Part shown: positions 8,062 through 16,761 of the stretch, piece after piece | How positions within the stretch are numbered: the first letter of the stretch is position 1 | Layout of the letters: every line of letters starts with the position of its first letter | Assembly: GCA_026005075.1 (NCBI GenBank) | Contig: BPKJ01000003.1 | Location: 302,639-366,638, forward strand | Source of the DNA: Lysobacteraceae bacterium | GTDB lineage: Bacteria > Pseudomonadota > Gammaproteobacteria > Xanthomonadales > Xanthomonadaceae | DNA: 64,000 nucleotides | Reading direction: 5' to 3' | Notes under the pieces: model-generated | What the model was told of the DNA's origin: nothing | Database searches by the model: none | The model's input: only the letters and a program-made list of their open reading frames with translations | Translations under genes and position numbers: made by a program

Positions 8062-8604
8062 TCAGCGGGTCGATTCCAGGCCATCGCGAAACACGATGGT
8101 GCGTGGCGGCGAGGCTTCGCCCTCCGGCTCGCCGAACGCGCCCTGTTCGATCCAGTCGTAGATGAGGGCCTGGGTGGCCCGGCTCAGCTTGGGACCGGCC
8201 AGCGGCATGCGCGGCGCGCCCGAGGGCGGGCTGTCGCAGTTGATCACCTGGAACAGGAGGCTTGCGTGCGGGTCGTGCGGGGTGACGTAGGCGGGCACGA
8301 TCTTGACGTGGGCATCGATCTGGTTGTCGGTCAGGTCGAGCGGTGGCGTGGCGTCGAGGCTGTAGTGGCAGTTCGTGCAGTCCACCGTGCCGCCGCCCTC
8401 GCCGTGGAAGATCGGCTTGATCTGGGTCTGCCAGTCGACGTGGAACTGGATGGGATGCTCCGCGCCGGAGAGATCGTCGCAGCCCTGCGGCCATGCGGCG
8501 TTCGCGAGCGGGCCGATGCAGAGCAGCGCCGGGAGCAGGCTCGCGCACACCGCGACGCTTCGTGGTCGGCGGCGGCGCGCAGGGGGCGGGTGCGAGGGTC
8601 GCAT
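8062..8604 (-). CDS. Secreted c-type cytochrome domain protein
   Basis: A 180-residue protein with an N-terminal basic segment and hydrophobic signal sequence (residues about 10-36), then one haem c motif, CTNCH. The layout (IKPIF before the motif, LDLT after it, and a late MPLAG) resembles the cytochrome domains found beside DUF1501/DUF1800 genes. Haem attachment would occur in the periplasm. The C terminus ends with IVFRDGLESTR; the FRDGLE motif recurs in the DUF1800 protein of the same operon. The ATG at 8604 is five bases from the DUF1501 stop, so it is the third gene of that operon. Confidence 0.75.
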   Translation of the reverse strand: MRPSHPPPARRRRPRSVAVCASLLPALLCIGPLANAAWPQGCDDLSGAEHPIQFHVDWQTQIKPIFHGEGGGTVDCTNCHYSLDATPPLDLTDNQIDAHVKIVPAYVTPHDPHASLLFQVINCDSPPSGAPRMPLAGPKLSRATQALIYDWIEQGAFGEPEGEASPPRTIVFRDGLESTR

Positions 8605-8608
8605 GCCG

Positions 8609-10207
8609 CTAGACCCCCTGCATGAGACCGGGGATGGTGCGGCTGAAGTAGGCGAAGGTCGGGCTGGCGCTGGGATTGGCCACGGGGCCGTTGCGGAAGT
8701 TGTCGAGGTTGGGGAAGAGTGTGAGCAGGTCGCCATCGCTCACCCCCATCCAGCGCGCAAGGGTGGCGCCGAGCTGGTCGACGGCGAGGGTTGGCAGGAA
8801 CTGGCCGCGGGAGAGCGTCTCGCCCCGCGACGGGTCGGTCCCGGGGACCGGCGCGCCGAGGCTGTTGTTGAGGGCAAGGGAAGGGTAGCGCCCGTAGACG
8901 TTGCGGCCGTTCACCGCGCCGCCGACCACGAACTGCACCCCGCCCCAGGCATGGTCGGTGCCGTCGCCGTTGGAGTTGAGGGTGCGGGCGAACTCCGAAG
9001 CGGTGAACAGGGTGACCTTGTCGGCCATGCCGATGGCCTGCATCGAGCGGAAGAAGGCGTTCACCGCGCGCGACACGGTCTGCAGCCGGGCATGGTGGGC
9101 CGTGGCGCCGGGCGAGGTGATCTGTCCCGAATGGGTGTCCCAGCCGCCGAGGCTGACGAAGAACACCTGGCGGTTGGCGAGGATCGGCCTGGCCAGCCCC
9201 GGGTCGGCGCTGACCTTGATCATGCGGGCGATCTGGCGCAACTGCGAATACAGGCTGCTGCCGTCGAGACCCTCGAAGGGCAGGTTGACCGGGTCGCTGG
9301 GAGCGATGCTGGCAAAGGCCGGGTTGACGACCTCGGTCGCCAGTTCGATCGAGCGGGCCAGGATACGGCGGTACTCGTCGGTGAAGGGCTGCGGCGAGGC
9401 GAGGTCGAGCAGGGCCGCAAGCGCTTCCAGGCGGCCTTGCTGGAACTGGTTGGCGCTGCGGCCCGGCAGGCCGTACTCGCTCAGGGAGGCCGCCGGACTC
9501 GTGTTGCTGGTCGACAGGGCGAACGAGAACAGCGGCAGGCCGGAGGAGGTGTTGCCGGCGAGGAACCGGGAGTGCCCCGACAGGGTGATGGTCGGCGGCA
9601 GGCCGGCGGTCTGCGCGGTGGGAAGCGCGGTGCGGCCGGCGACCATCCCACCCCAGCCGTGCGGTGCCTTGGCGTTGTCGGCGGTGCCGATCTGCCACAG
9701 GGCGGTCTGCTCGTTGTGGGCGAAGAGCTGCGGCGGCCGCCGGCGCGTGGTGTAGGTGGCGCGGGTGATCGGCTCGATCAGGGTGCCGATGTTGGCGAGG
9801 AAGGCGAGGTGGCCCTCCTCGTAGAGCTGGGCGAGTTCCGTGCAGAAGGGGTTGACCCCGTAGCCACCGCTCACCGCGATCGCCGGCGGCGGCGTCTGCC
9901 CGGCGACGAACCCGCTGCCGTCCGAGGCAGGCAGGGCAAGCCCGCTCGTGTTCTGCGTGGAATACACGCCGTTTCGCGTCTGCCGGTAGACCTCCCAGGC
10001 GCTTCCAGCTCCCGGCATGAGCAGGTTCCAGCTGTCGTTGCCGCCGCCTAGGTACAGGCATACCAGCGCCTTGTAGCCGGGGGCCGACTGGGCCAGGGCG
10101 GCGGGAATCAGCCCAAGCTGGGGCCACAGCGCCTCGGCAGCGCCGGAGGCCAGCAGTGCGCCGGTGGCACGAAGAAAGTCGCGGCGCGATCCGGTGGGTC
10201 GAGTCAT
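8609..10207 (-). CDS. DUF1501 family Tat-exported protein
   Basis: A 532-residue DUF1501 protein (alkaline-phosphatase/sulfatase-like fold). The N terminus has a twin-arginine signal, SRRDFLRATGALLASGA, so it is probably exported folded by Tat. Family hallmarks are LVCLYLGGGNDSWNLLMP near the mature N terminus, LGGWDTHSGQ in the middle, and FTASEFART with DHAWGG later, which hold the likely metal ligands. DUF1501 genes almost always sit next to a DUF1800 gene, as here (11-bp gap). The biochemical role of the pair is unproven; an extracellular hydrolase or envelope function is possible. Confidence 0.9.
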   Translation of the reverse strand: MTRPTGSRRDFLRATGALLASGAAEALWPQLGLIPAALAQSAPGYKALVCLYLGGGNDSWNLLMPGAGSAWEVYRQTRNGVYSTQNTSGLALPASDGSGFVAGQTPPPAIAVSGGYGVNPFCTELAQLYEEGHLAFLANIGTLIEPITRATYTTRRRPPQLFAHNEQTALWQIGTADNAKAPHGWGGMVAGRTALPTAQTAGLPPTITLSGHSRFLAGNTSSGLPLFSFALSTSNTSPAASLSEYGLPGRSANQFQQGRLEALAALLDLASPQPFTDEYRRILARSIELATEVVNPAFASIAPSDPVNLPFEGLDGSSLYSQLRQIARMIKVSADPGLARPILANRQVFFVSLGGWDTHSGQITSPGATAHHARLQTVSRAVNAFFRSMQAIGMADKVTLFTASEFARTLNSNGDGTDHAWGGVQFVVGGAVNGRNVYGRYPSLALNNSLGAPVPGTDPSRGETLSRGQFLPTLAVDQLGATLARWMGVSDGDLLTLFPNLDNFRNGPVANPSASPTFAYFSRTIPGLMQGV

Positions 10208-10218
10208 GGCGGAGCTCC

Positions 10219-12492
10219 TCAGCGCTGGGTCGCGAACTCGGGCGAGGCGGCGATCAGGTGCAGCAGGTAGAGGATCTCCCGCCGCCGCGCGTTCTGCGGG
10301 TCGCTCTCGCCCATCGATCCGCTGATCGTCTGCTGCAGGAAGCGGAGCAGGATGCCCTTCATGCCGGTGTTGGCCGGGCTGTCCGGATGCGCGGGATCGC
10401 CGAGCTGGCCGCTCATGGTGCCGCCGAACAGGCGCACGTCGAGCGCCGCGATCAGGGCCGCGTCGTCGGCGCCGGTGCAGGCGGTGCCACAGCGTCCACC
10501 GGGCAGGGCATCGAGCACGGCGGGCGGGAAGTAGGCGCGTCCGGAGGGCGGCGTACCGAAGGCGCCGTGGCAGTTGTTGCCGCTTCCCCAGCCGGCACAG
10601 ATCTGCGTGTAGAGGTCGTTGGCGGTCAGCACCGCGCTGGCCTCGTTGATGATCTGCAGCTCCGGCGAGTACAGCCCGAGCTCGCTGATCGGCCCCGGCG
10701 CCTGGTAGTCCGGCTCGTAGAAGTTGAACACGGTGGGCGAGCCCAGCGGCCGTTGCTCGTAGGCGCACTGGGGCCAGGAGCCGCTGCCGGAACATCGGGT
10801 GCGAGCCCAGCGCCGGTACCCGTCCGGCCGGGTGTCGCTGGACACCGCACCGATCGAGCGCCAGATCTGCACCAGCTTGAGCAGGGGTTCGCGCGGCTTG
10901 CCGCGGAAGGCGAGGGAGCCGCTGTCCGCCACCGGCTCCCTCGCCTCGCGATCGAGCAGCACGGCGCGGACCACGGCGGCGAGGTCGCCGCGCACACCCC
11001 GGCCGTTGTCGACGAAGGTTTGTGCCACGCGGCGGATGTAGTCCGGCGAGGGGTTGGAGGTGACCAGGCGCTGGATGAGATGCCGCGCGACCATGGCGGC
11101 GGTGTTGGGCTCGTGGAACAGGAGGTCGATCGCGGCCTCGAGGCTGCTGTCGCAGTAGGCGATGCAGGCCGCCTTCTCGGCGGCGCTGGCATTGGGATTG
11201 TCGCAATGCCCCGGACTGCGGGGCTGCCCCGGTGCGATTTCCGGGAGGGTCAGCATCGGCGTGCCCCCGAGTTCCAGCACCTTGGCCGCCGGCGGTGTGC
11301 CGCCGGGGATCTCCTGTCCCGGCGCGAGGTCGATGCGCGCGCCGACCGGCCAGGTTCCCGCAAGGCCCGGGAGCTGGAAGCCGGTGCGGTCGCGGCCGGT
11401 GTCGTGGTAGCGCGGGTAGCAGACCATGGGCTCGTAACGGTCGGGATGGACCAGCCCGCTGCGGCCGTTGATGTTGAGGCTCGGAGGGGTGCTGAAGAAC
11501 AGGCTGGAGCTGAACTGGCAGTCGACCCCCGAGCAGTTGCAGTTGCGTGCGATGGTCCGTCCCGCCACCACCCGATCGCCCGAACAGCGGTAGGACAGGC
11601 CGGTCAGCACCCGCGACAGGGTGACGATGGTCTGCTGGTCGTAGGTCGGCTGCGGCTGGCTCGCGCTGGGGAAGGGCGTGAAGTCCAGGTTGCGCTCGAT
11701 CAGGCCGATGGAGAACAGCTGCATCACCTCGCGGGCGAAGTTCTCGTCCGGGGCCACCATGCCGCTGCCGGGAAGCAGGTAGACCGCGATGCGCGGCTCC
11801 ATGGTGCCGTTGTTGGTGGCGTCGCTGGAGCTGCAGTCGTGGTAGGGCGGATCGGCGGTCGCGCGATGGTCGAACCGGCCCTGCGAATCCGGACGCTGGT
11901 CCCAGCACCGTGGCGTGATCTCGAACTTGCGGTTGCGCAGGTGGGAGAGGTAGCGGCCCATCATCGGGCTGCGCACGACCTCGCCGAGCAGGGTGCGGTA
12001 GTTGCCGAGCGCATTGCGGACCAGCAGGTCGTTCCACTCGGCCATCATGATCTCCTCGCCGCCGAGTCCCGCATCCTGGTCGGAGACCACGATCATCTGC
12101 CCCAGTGCCCAGGCGACCTTCTGGCGGAGCTGGTCGGGTGCGGTGACCGCGGTGTCGAGCCAGCGCTGGATGCGGTGCGTCTGCGAAAGGTCGCTGCCGG
12201 CGATGTTCTCGGCAGCGGTGATCGATTCGAGGAAGGGGCGGGCCAGGGTGGCGGGCAGGCTGGTCTGCCGACGCAGCCAGACCTCGATGCCGGAGGCGCG
12301 GACCTCGGCGATGCTCTGCGGCGTGGCACCGAAGGTCGCCTGGTTGAGGAAACGGGCTGCCTCGGCGTCGCTCGCCGGCAGCGAGAACGGGGTTTCCATG
12401 CCGTCCCGGAAGATCGTCTGGGCCGTGGCCAGGTACGGGAGGCTTGCGAGCAGGGCCAGCAGAAAGGCCGGCAGGAGAGGCGGTCGAGGCAT
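10219..12492 (-). CDS. DUF1800 family secreted protein
   Basis: A 757-residue protein with a Sec-type signal peptide (PPLLPAFLLALLASLPYLATAQ). DUF1800 features follow: AARFLNQATFGATPQSI near residue 55, LRQKVAWALGQM, then FAREVMQLFSIGL, and a late LVTSNPSPDYIRRVA. The family is helical with no established activity and is paired with DUF1501. The mature N terminus begins with TIFRDGMET, a copy of the FRDG(L/M)E motif seen at the C terminus of the cytochrome in this operon. The ATG at 12492 is chosen because it starts the signal peptide. It is the first gene of the three-gene operon. Confidence 0.9.
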   Translation of the reverse strand: MPRPPLLPAFLLALLASLPYLATAQTIFRDGMETPFSLPASDAEAARFLNQATFGATPQSIAEVRASGIEVWLRRQTSLPATLARPFLESITAAENIAGSDLSQTHRIQRWLDTAVTAPDQLRQKVAWALGQMIVVSDQDAGLGGEEIMMAEWNDLLVRNALGNYRTLLGEVVRSPMMGRYLSHLRNRKFEITPRCWDQRPDSQGRFDHRATADPPYHDCSSSDATNNGTMEPRIAVYLLPGSGMVAPDENFAREVMQLFSIGLIERNLDFTPFPSASQPQPTYDQQTIVTLSRVLTGLSYRCSGDRVVAGRTIARNCNCSGVDCQFSSSLFFSTPPSLNINGRSGLVHPDRYEPMVCYPRYHDTGRDRTGFQLPGLAGTWPVGARIDLAPGQEIPGGTPPAAKVLELGGTPMLTLPEIAPGQPRSPGHCDNPNASAAEKAACIAYCDSSLEAAIDLLFHEPNTAAMVARHLIQRLVTSNPSPDYIRRVAQTFVDNGRGVRGDLAAVVRAVLLDREAREPVADSGSLAFRGKPREPLLKLVQIWRSIGAVSSDTRPDGYRRWARTRCSGSGSWPQCAYEQRPLGSPTVFNFYEPDYQAPGPISELGLYSPELQIINEASAVLTANDLYTQICAGWGSGNNCHGAFGTPPSGRAYFPPAVLDALPGGRCGTACTGADDAALIAALDVRLFGGTMSGQLGDPAHPDSPANTGMKGILLRFLQQTISGSMGESDPQNARRREILYLLHLIAASPEFATQR

Positions 12493-12657
12493 GTGCAATA
12501 CCCTGCGGAACGACGGATCGGATCCCCTGCGCGCATGCTCCGGGGCAGGCGCGGCCGGAGATCGACGCATCCTAGGGTGGCGGCCGGTCCTGGCCCAGCT
12601 TCCCGACCCGCTCGCCCGACGAGCGGCAAGGGCGCGGCGGCGAGTGGCTGGCGCCCC

Positions 12658-13698
12658 TCAGTACCAGCGGATCAGGCTCAGGCCGAGGCCGAGGTAGGTC
12701 GCCCGGTGGTTGTAGTCGATCATGCTCTCGCCGTAGCCGTTGAACCACTGGATGTGGCCGCGAAGATGGCGGTGCAGCGGAAAGCTCCAGTCCAGGGTCA
12801 GGCTGCCATGGGAGCGGTCACCGCGACGCAGGCTGTGGCGAACCAGCCAGGACAGCTCCTGCTCGCCGTGCCGGTGCACGACCTGCAGCTCCGCCCGCCC
12901 GAGGTAGTCCTCGGCATCCGGGTTGTCATCGTCACTGCGGTTCTCCGGCAGCCGGTACCACGGTCGGAAGACCATCGCCCAGCCCGGACGCTCGATGCCG
13001 GCGCTGGCGACGATCCGGTCCCAGCTGCGCGACAGGGGCAGGCTTCGTCCGTTGGACTGATGGGTGACGCCAAGGCCCAGCATGCGCGCCCGCCAGCCAC
13101 CGGGGAGGGTGCGGTCGAGTCCGAACACGAGGTCGATCTCAGGTTCGTAGTTGGTCTCGCGGAAGGGGCGGGAGTGATCGTCGTCGTAGATCTGCCAGCG
13201 GGAACTCTGGGTGTAGGCGAACCACAGGTCGCCCGCATCCCCGAAGATGCCTTCCCAGACCTTGGTCTTGAAGCTGAGCTGGAACTTGTTCTCCAGTGCG
13301 CGCAGGCCGAGCTCGTCCTCGACCCGGTTGGCGGCGTTGGGGCTGGTCGGGCGCTGGTTGGGGCGGCTGCTCCAGAACAAGGGGAGGATGTAGACCGGCC
13401 GGTGGGCACGCAGGTTGAACGTCCCCAGCTTGGAATCCCGATCGAGCTCCCAGCGCCCGTCGAGCAGGGACTGCAAGGGCTCGCGGATCTCCGGCTCGGT
13501 GCGGTAGACGGCCCCTTTGCTACGTCGCTCGTTCCGCGATGCAAGCCTGCGCTCGGCCACCGCGTCGTAGCAGGCGAGGCGCTCGGCATCGGAGCCGATG
13601 GCACGGCAGCCCTCGAGGGTCTGCGCGCGGATGGACAGCGTGGCCAGCAGCAGGGTGGCGAGAAGAAGCGGTCGACGCACGGATCGCAACCTGGGCAT
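12658..13698 (-). CDS. pldA: Outer-membrane phospholipase A1 (OMPLA)
   Basis: A 346-residue secreted protein with a signal peptide (LLLATLLLATLSIRAQ) and a small GCRAIGSDAERLACYDAVA segment often seen at the start of such proteins. A beta-barrel follows. The active site VTHQSNG places catalytic His near 213 and Ser near 215; the Asn partner is expected in the barrel before. The protein ends with an aromatic residue (LIRWY), as outer-membrane barrels do. OMPLA hydrolyses phospholipids that reach the outer leaflet when membrane asymmetry is lost and needs calcium and dimerisation. The ATG at 13698 starts the signal peptide. Confidence 0.88.
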   Translation of the reverse strand: MPRLRSVRRPLLLATLLLATLSIRAQTLEGCRAIGSDAERLACYDAVAERRLASRNERRSKGAVYRTEPEIREPLQSLLDGRWELDRDSKLGTFNLRAHRPVYILPLFWSSRPNQRPTSPNAANRVEDELGLRALENKFQLSFKTKVWEGIFGDAGDLWFAYTQSSRWQIYDDDHSRPFRETNYEPEIDLVFGLDRTLPGGWRARMLGLGVTHQSNGRSLPLSRSWDRIVASAGIERPGWAMVFRPWYRLPENRSDDDNPDAEDYLGRAELQVVHRHGEQELSWLVRHSLRRGDRSHGSLTLDWSFPLHRHLRGHIQWFNGYGESMIDYNHRATYLGLGLSLIRWY

Positions 13699-14072
13699 GG
13701 GGGCAGGGGAGAGGGACGCGCTCGCAGGGCAGGCAGCGGGGGGCATGCCTCCCGCCCCGCGGCTCGAAGCGCCGCGTGGCATCCTGCCACACGGCCCCTG
13801 AATGCATGCGGAGGCGCGACCGCCGCCCTCGTGACCGCGGGCAGGCCGAGCCCCGGCGGCGGTGCGTCGAAGGGGTGTGATCCCGGCTTCACGCTGCGTT
13901 CAACTTTCGTTAGACTCGCCGGCGCTGTCTTGCAACGGGTCGCTGCTCCTCGTGACCCGATGGGTCGGGTCGCCCGATCCCATCGCCGTCGACGTCGACA
14001 TTGCTCCTTTGCAACGCAGCTGGGTCCGCGCGGGAAGACCGCGGTATTTGGTTCGCTTCGAGGAGCAGTTTC
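13699..14072. other. Intergenic region: pldA upstream region and csp copy 2 promoter with long leader
   Basis: This 374-bp stretch holds no credible gene. The left part is the upstream region of pldA, in which I see no clear promoter. The right part carries a sigma-70-like promoter at 13888-13916 reading toward the cold-shock gene, then about 150 bases of untranslated leader. That is the usual layout of csp genes, whose leaders fold and regulate stability and translation in the cold. Confidence 0.5.
13888..13916 (+). promoter_or_regulatory. Putative sigma-70 promoter of csp copy 2
   Basis: TTCACG (-35, 13888-13893) and TAGACT (-10, 13911-13916) are separated by 17 bp. Each matches four of six consensus bases. 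The predicted transcript would have a leader of about 150 nt before the ATG at 14073. Confidence 0.4.
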
Positions 14073-14282
14073 ATGTCCGACCGTCAGATCGGAACCGTCA
14101 AGTGGTTCAACGACGCCAAGGGGTTTGGCTTCATCAGCCGGGAGAACGGCGACGACGTGTTCGTCCACTTCCGGGCCATCCAGGGCACCGGGTTCCGGTC
14201 GCTGCAGGAGGGTCAGAAGGTCAGCTTCAAGGTCGTGCAGGGTCAGAAGGGCCTGCAGGCCGAGGAAGTCGAGAAGCTCTGA
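14073..14282 (+). CDS. Cold-shock domain protein (CspA family), copy 2
   Basis: A 69-residue cold-shock domain nearly identical to copy 1 over most of its length; the differences cluster in the last third ([17 protein letters not shown]). RNP1 (KGFGFIS) and RNP2 (DVFVHF) are intact. The ATG at 14073 follows GAGGAGCAGTTTC. It has its own predicted promoter and a perfect terminator, so it is a stand-alone transcription unit. It is likely an RNA chaperone; whether it is cold-induced or constitutive cannot be read from the sequence. Confidence 0.95.
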   Translation: MSDRQIGTVKWFNDAKGFGFISRENGDDVFVHFRAIQGTGFRSLQEGQKVSFKVVQGQKGLQAEEVEKL

Positions 14283-14315
14283 TCTCCACGCCCCGATCGC
14301 CGTTCATCGGCCTTG

Positions 14316-14342
14316 GACGCCCCGGTCCCGTACCGGGGCGTC
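14316..14342 (+). terminator. Terminator after csp copy 2
   Basis: GACGCCCCGGT and ACCGGGGCGTC form a perfect 11-bp stem with a 5-nt loop, followed by a short GTCGTTTC tail. The weak T-run makes it a less certain intrinsic terminator. It may serve both convergent genes. Confidence 0.75.
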
Positions 14343-14358
14343 GTCGTTTCGCCGCCGG

Positions 14359-14751
14359 CTAGCGGTAGTCGCGATGGCAGGCCTTGCAGGCGTCCTTGAT
14401 CGCGCCGAGCTGCGCGGCCGCATTCCTGCATGCATCCGTCGTGCCCTGCGCGGCCCGGGTGGTCTCGACCAGTTGGGCGGCATAGCGGGCGAAGACCTCG
14501 TCCTCGCCGGCAAGGGGCGCGAAGGCCGGCACCACGTCCTCGGCGAGCAGGGCGAGGGCCTCGAAGTGGCGGGCCGAGGCCGCGTCGCAGCGTCCCTGGG
14601 AGACGGCCTCGTTGGCCGCGCCGAGGTGATGCTGGAGCACGGCCATGACGCCGCGCGGAAAGGCCGTGGCCGGGCGCAGGGCGTTGAGAATGCTGAGGGT
14701 CGCGACGCTGCCGGCCAGCAGGCCGAGCAGGATCCAGACGAGGGCGCGCAC
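14359..14751 (-). CDS. Class II cytochrome c (cytochrome c'-like) protein
   Basis: A 130-residue protein with one N-terminal hydrophobic helix (signal anchor or signal peptide, residues 3-24) and a haem c motif CKACH at residues 122-126, very close to the C terminus. C-terminal haem placement after a four-helix bundle is the mark of class II cytochromes c'. It would sit in the periplasm or be tethered to the inner membrane. The start is GTG at 14751, supported by GGAGGAATCC just upstream. The electron partner or gas-binding role is unknown. Confidence 0.75.
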   Translation of the reverse strand: MRALVWILLGLLAGSVATLSILNALRPATAFPRGVMAVLQHHLGAANEAVSQGRCDAASARHFEALALLAEDVVPAFAPLAGEDEVFARYAAQLVETTRAAQGTTDACRNAAAQLGAIKDACKACHRDYR

Positions 14752-14828
14752 GATCGGATTCCTCCGTGGAAGGGCCCTCAGGATGCTTTACCCTTGGCCG
14801 CCCTTTCCAGTGGCAGGCAGGGATCGAA

Positions 14829-15680
14829 ATGGAGCAGGACGGTCTGCAGCGGCGGTTTGGCGGCATCGACCGGCTCTACGGCCAGGGCGCGGTGAGGGCG
14901 CTTGCCACGAGCCGGGTGGTGGTGGTCGGCGTCGGCGGCGTCGGCTCGTGGCTGGTCGAGGCGCTCGCGCGCAGCGGGGTGGGCTGGATGCGGCTGATCG
15001 ATGCCGATGACGTGTGCGAGAGCAACGTCAACCGCCAGCTGCCGGCCCTCGACGGCCATTTCGGCCAGAGCAAGGTGCGCCTGCTGGCCGAGCGGGTGCG
15101 CCGCATCCATCCCGGCATCGTGGTCGATGCGGTGCCGAGGATGCTCACCGCCAGCAACCTCGAGGAGCTGCTGGGCGACGGTCCGGATCTGGTTCTCGAT
15201 GCCTGCGACAGCTTTCGCAGCAAGGTCGAGCTGATCGCATGGTGCCGCCGCCGCAAGTTGCCCGTCATCGTCTCGGGGTCGGCCGGAGGGCGCACCGACC
15301 CGACGCAGGTCAGGGTGCGTGACCTCTCGCGCACCGAGCACGATGCCCTGCTGGCGCTGATCCGCAAGAAGCTGCGTCAGGACTTCGGCTTCCCACGCAA
15401 CAGGGACCGCTACTTCGGGGTGCCTGCGGTGTACTCGCTGGAGAACGTGCAATACCCCCAGCCCGACGGCAGCGTGTGCGGCACCCGGCCTGCCGGCGAG
15501 GCTGCCGACGGTTTCCGCCTCGACTGCGGGGTCGGGCTGGGGGCGGCCACGCATGTGACCGGAGCCTTTGCCTTCGCCATGGCCGGACGCGCGATTCCGA
15601 TGCTGCTGGCGCGGGCGGCGGCGCGGGTTTCAGCAGGCGAAGACGCGGCGGAGGCTGGCGCGGGTCGCGCTGGCGAGTGA
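14829..15680 (+). CDS. tcdA: tRNA threonylcarbamoyladenosine dehydratase (TcdA/CsdL)
   Basis: A 283-residue ThiF/E1-like enzyme. The nucleotide-binding loop VVVVGVGGVGSW is near residue 30, followed by LIDADDVCESNVNRQ with the metal and ATP contacts, and DACDSFRSKVEL. These match TcdA, which uses ATP to cyclise t6A to ct6A at position 37 of ANN-decoding tRNAs. The ATG at 14829 is chosen because an upstream extension is not conserved-looking. The 3' end overlaps the convergent tatD gene by about 50 bases, so the last residues (Ala/Gly-rich) are probably variable. Confidence 0.9.
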   Translation: MEQDGLQRRFGGIDRLYGQGAVRALATSRVVVVGVGGVGSWLVEALARSGVGWMRLIDADDVCESNVNRQLPALDGHFGQSKVRLLAERVRRIHPGIVVDAVPRMLTASNLEELLGDGPDLVLDACDSFRSKVELIAWCRRRKLPVIVSGSAGGRTDPTQVRVRDLSRTEHDALLALIRKKLRQDFGFPRNRDRYFGVPAVYSLENVQYPQPDGSVCGTRPAGEAADGFRLDCGVGLGAATHVTGAFAFAMAGRAIPMLLARAAARVSAGEDAAEAGAGRAGE

Positions 15681-16391
15681 GTCGGGATCGGTGCGGCGCA
15701 GCTCCGCGAGCACCGCACCGATGCGCGGCAGCTCGGCAGGCTCGTTGCGCTGGCCGCGCCGCCAGCTCGGGGGCTGGTCGGGCGCATCGGTCTCGAGCAC
15801 GAGGTGCTCGACGGGCAGTGCGGCCGCAAGCGGGCGCAGGCGCCGCGCGCGCGCATAGGTGACCGGACCGCCCAGTCCGAGCAGGAAGCCCATCCTGCAC
15901 AGCTGCCGCGCCTGCTCGGGGCTTCCGGAGAAGCTGTGCACCACGCCGCGAAGGCCGGGCAGGCGGCGCAGCTCCTGGATCACCGCCTCCACGGCACGCC
16001 GGGCGTGCAGGACGACCGGAAGGCCGCGGTCGCGGGCCAGCCGCAGCTGGAAGCGCAGGGCTTCGAGCTGCAGCGCGGGATCGGGTGCGCCCGGGCCGAG
16101 GTCGAGGCCGCACTCGCCGATGGCCACCGCCGGGTGGCGGTCGAGAAACGCCGGCAAGGCCGCAAGGGCCGCGAGGCTCTCGGCATCGACGAACAGCGGG
16201 TGCAAGCCGAAGGCCGCATGGAGGTCCGCTTCCCTCTCCGCGAGCTGCGCGAGCCCTGCCCAGCCCGTCGGAGTGACCGCGGGCACCAGCATGCCGCACA
16301 CGCCCGCGGCGCGGGCACGCGCCAGCACCCCGGGCAGGTCGTCCTGGAACTCCGGCGCATCCAGGTGGCAGTGGCTGTCGAACCAGTTCAT
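15630..16391 (-). CDS. tatD: TatD family metal-dependent hydrolase
   Basis: A 253-residue amidohydrolase-fold deoxyribonuclease-like protein. It begins with FDSHCHLD, the HxH metal motif, and continues with AFGLHPLFVD, ECGLDL, VVLHARRA, HSFSGSPEQA and VLETDAPD, which supply the remaining metal ligands (Glu, two His, Asp). TatD enzymes are 3'-5' exonucleases or D-aminoacyl-tRNA deacylase-like hydrolases, depending on the member. The ATG overlaps the stop of the DUF6116 gene by 4 bp (ATGA), so both are co-translated. It is convergent with and overlaps tcdA. Confidence 0.9.
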   Translation of the reverse strand: MNWFDSHCHLDAPEFQDDLPGVLARARAAGVCGMLVPAVTPTGWAGLAQLAEREADLHAAFGLHPLFVDAESLAALAALPAFLDRHPAVAIGECGLDLGPGAPDPALQLEALRFQLRLARDRGLPVVLHARRAVEAVIQELRRLPGLRGVVHSFSGSPEQARQLCRMGFLLGLGGPVTYARARRLRPLAAALPVEHLVLETDAPDQPPSWRRGQRNEPAELPRIGAVLAELRRTDPDSLASATRASLRRVFAC

Positions 16392-16609
16392 CCTGCGCGC
16401 GGGTCGTCGGCCGTATCCGGCGTTTTCCGGCCCCGTTTCCAGTTGGCCAGCAGCAGGGTCAGGGCGAGGGTCAGCACCTCGTCGACGAAGGGAATCGGGT
16501 CGAACGGCCACAGCCAGCTGAGCAGGAACAGCGCCACCGAAAGGCCGAACAGGGTCGGAAAGCGCAGTCTGCCGAGAAAGGCACGCAACCAGGCAAGCGG
16601 CATCGGCAT
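16388..16609 (-). CDS. DUF6116 family small membrane protein
   Basis: A 73-residue protein with two hydrophobic helices: FPTLFGLSVALFLLSWLWPF and, after the motif DPIPFVDE, the segment VLTLALTLLLANW. The combination of LRFPTLF, DPIPFVDE and LLLANWK is typical of DUF6116, a family I associate with Xanthomonadales. Function is unknown. It is the first gene of a two-gene operon with tatD (4-bp overlap). Confidence 0.75.
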   Translation of the reverse strand: MPMPLAWLRAFLGRLRFPTLFGLSVALFLLSWLWPFDPIPFVDEVLTLALTLLLANWKRGRKTPDTADDPRAG

Positions 16610-16761
16610 GGGGACGGTCCGGTCGGGGGGTGATCACGCTAGCATGCCCGCCCCGGCTCCGGGCTGGACGGCCGCGCCACGGCGGGTCTCCTCGCGCGGC
16701 TTCACCCACGGTACCGCGGGCGAGGGATAAAATGGCCCGCTTTCCCCAACCGGTAGCTCCC

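Noticed and set aside
10156..14895. A very long open frame on the plus strand opposite DUF1800, pldA and csp copy 2.
   Set aside because: The frame runs antisense to DUF1800 and pldA and out of phase with csp copy 2; its composition is the Arg/Gly/Ala/Pro type expected of an antisense frame in high-GC DNA. No domains are visible.
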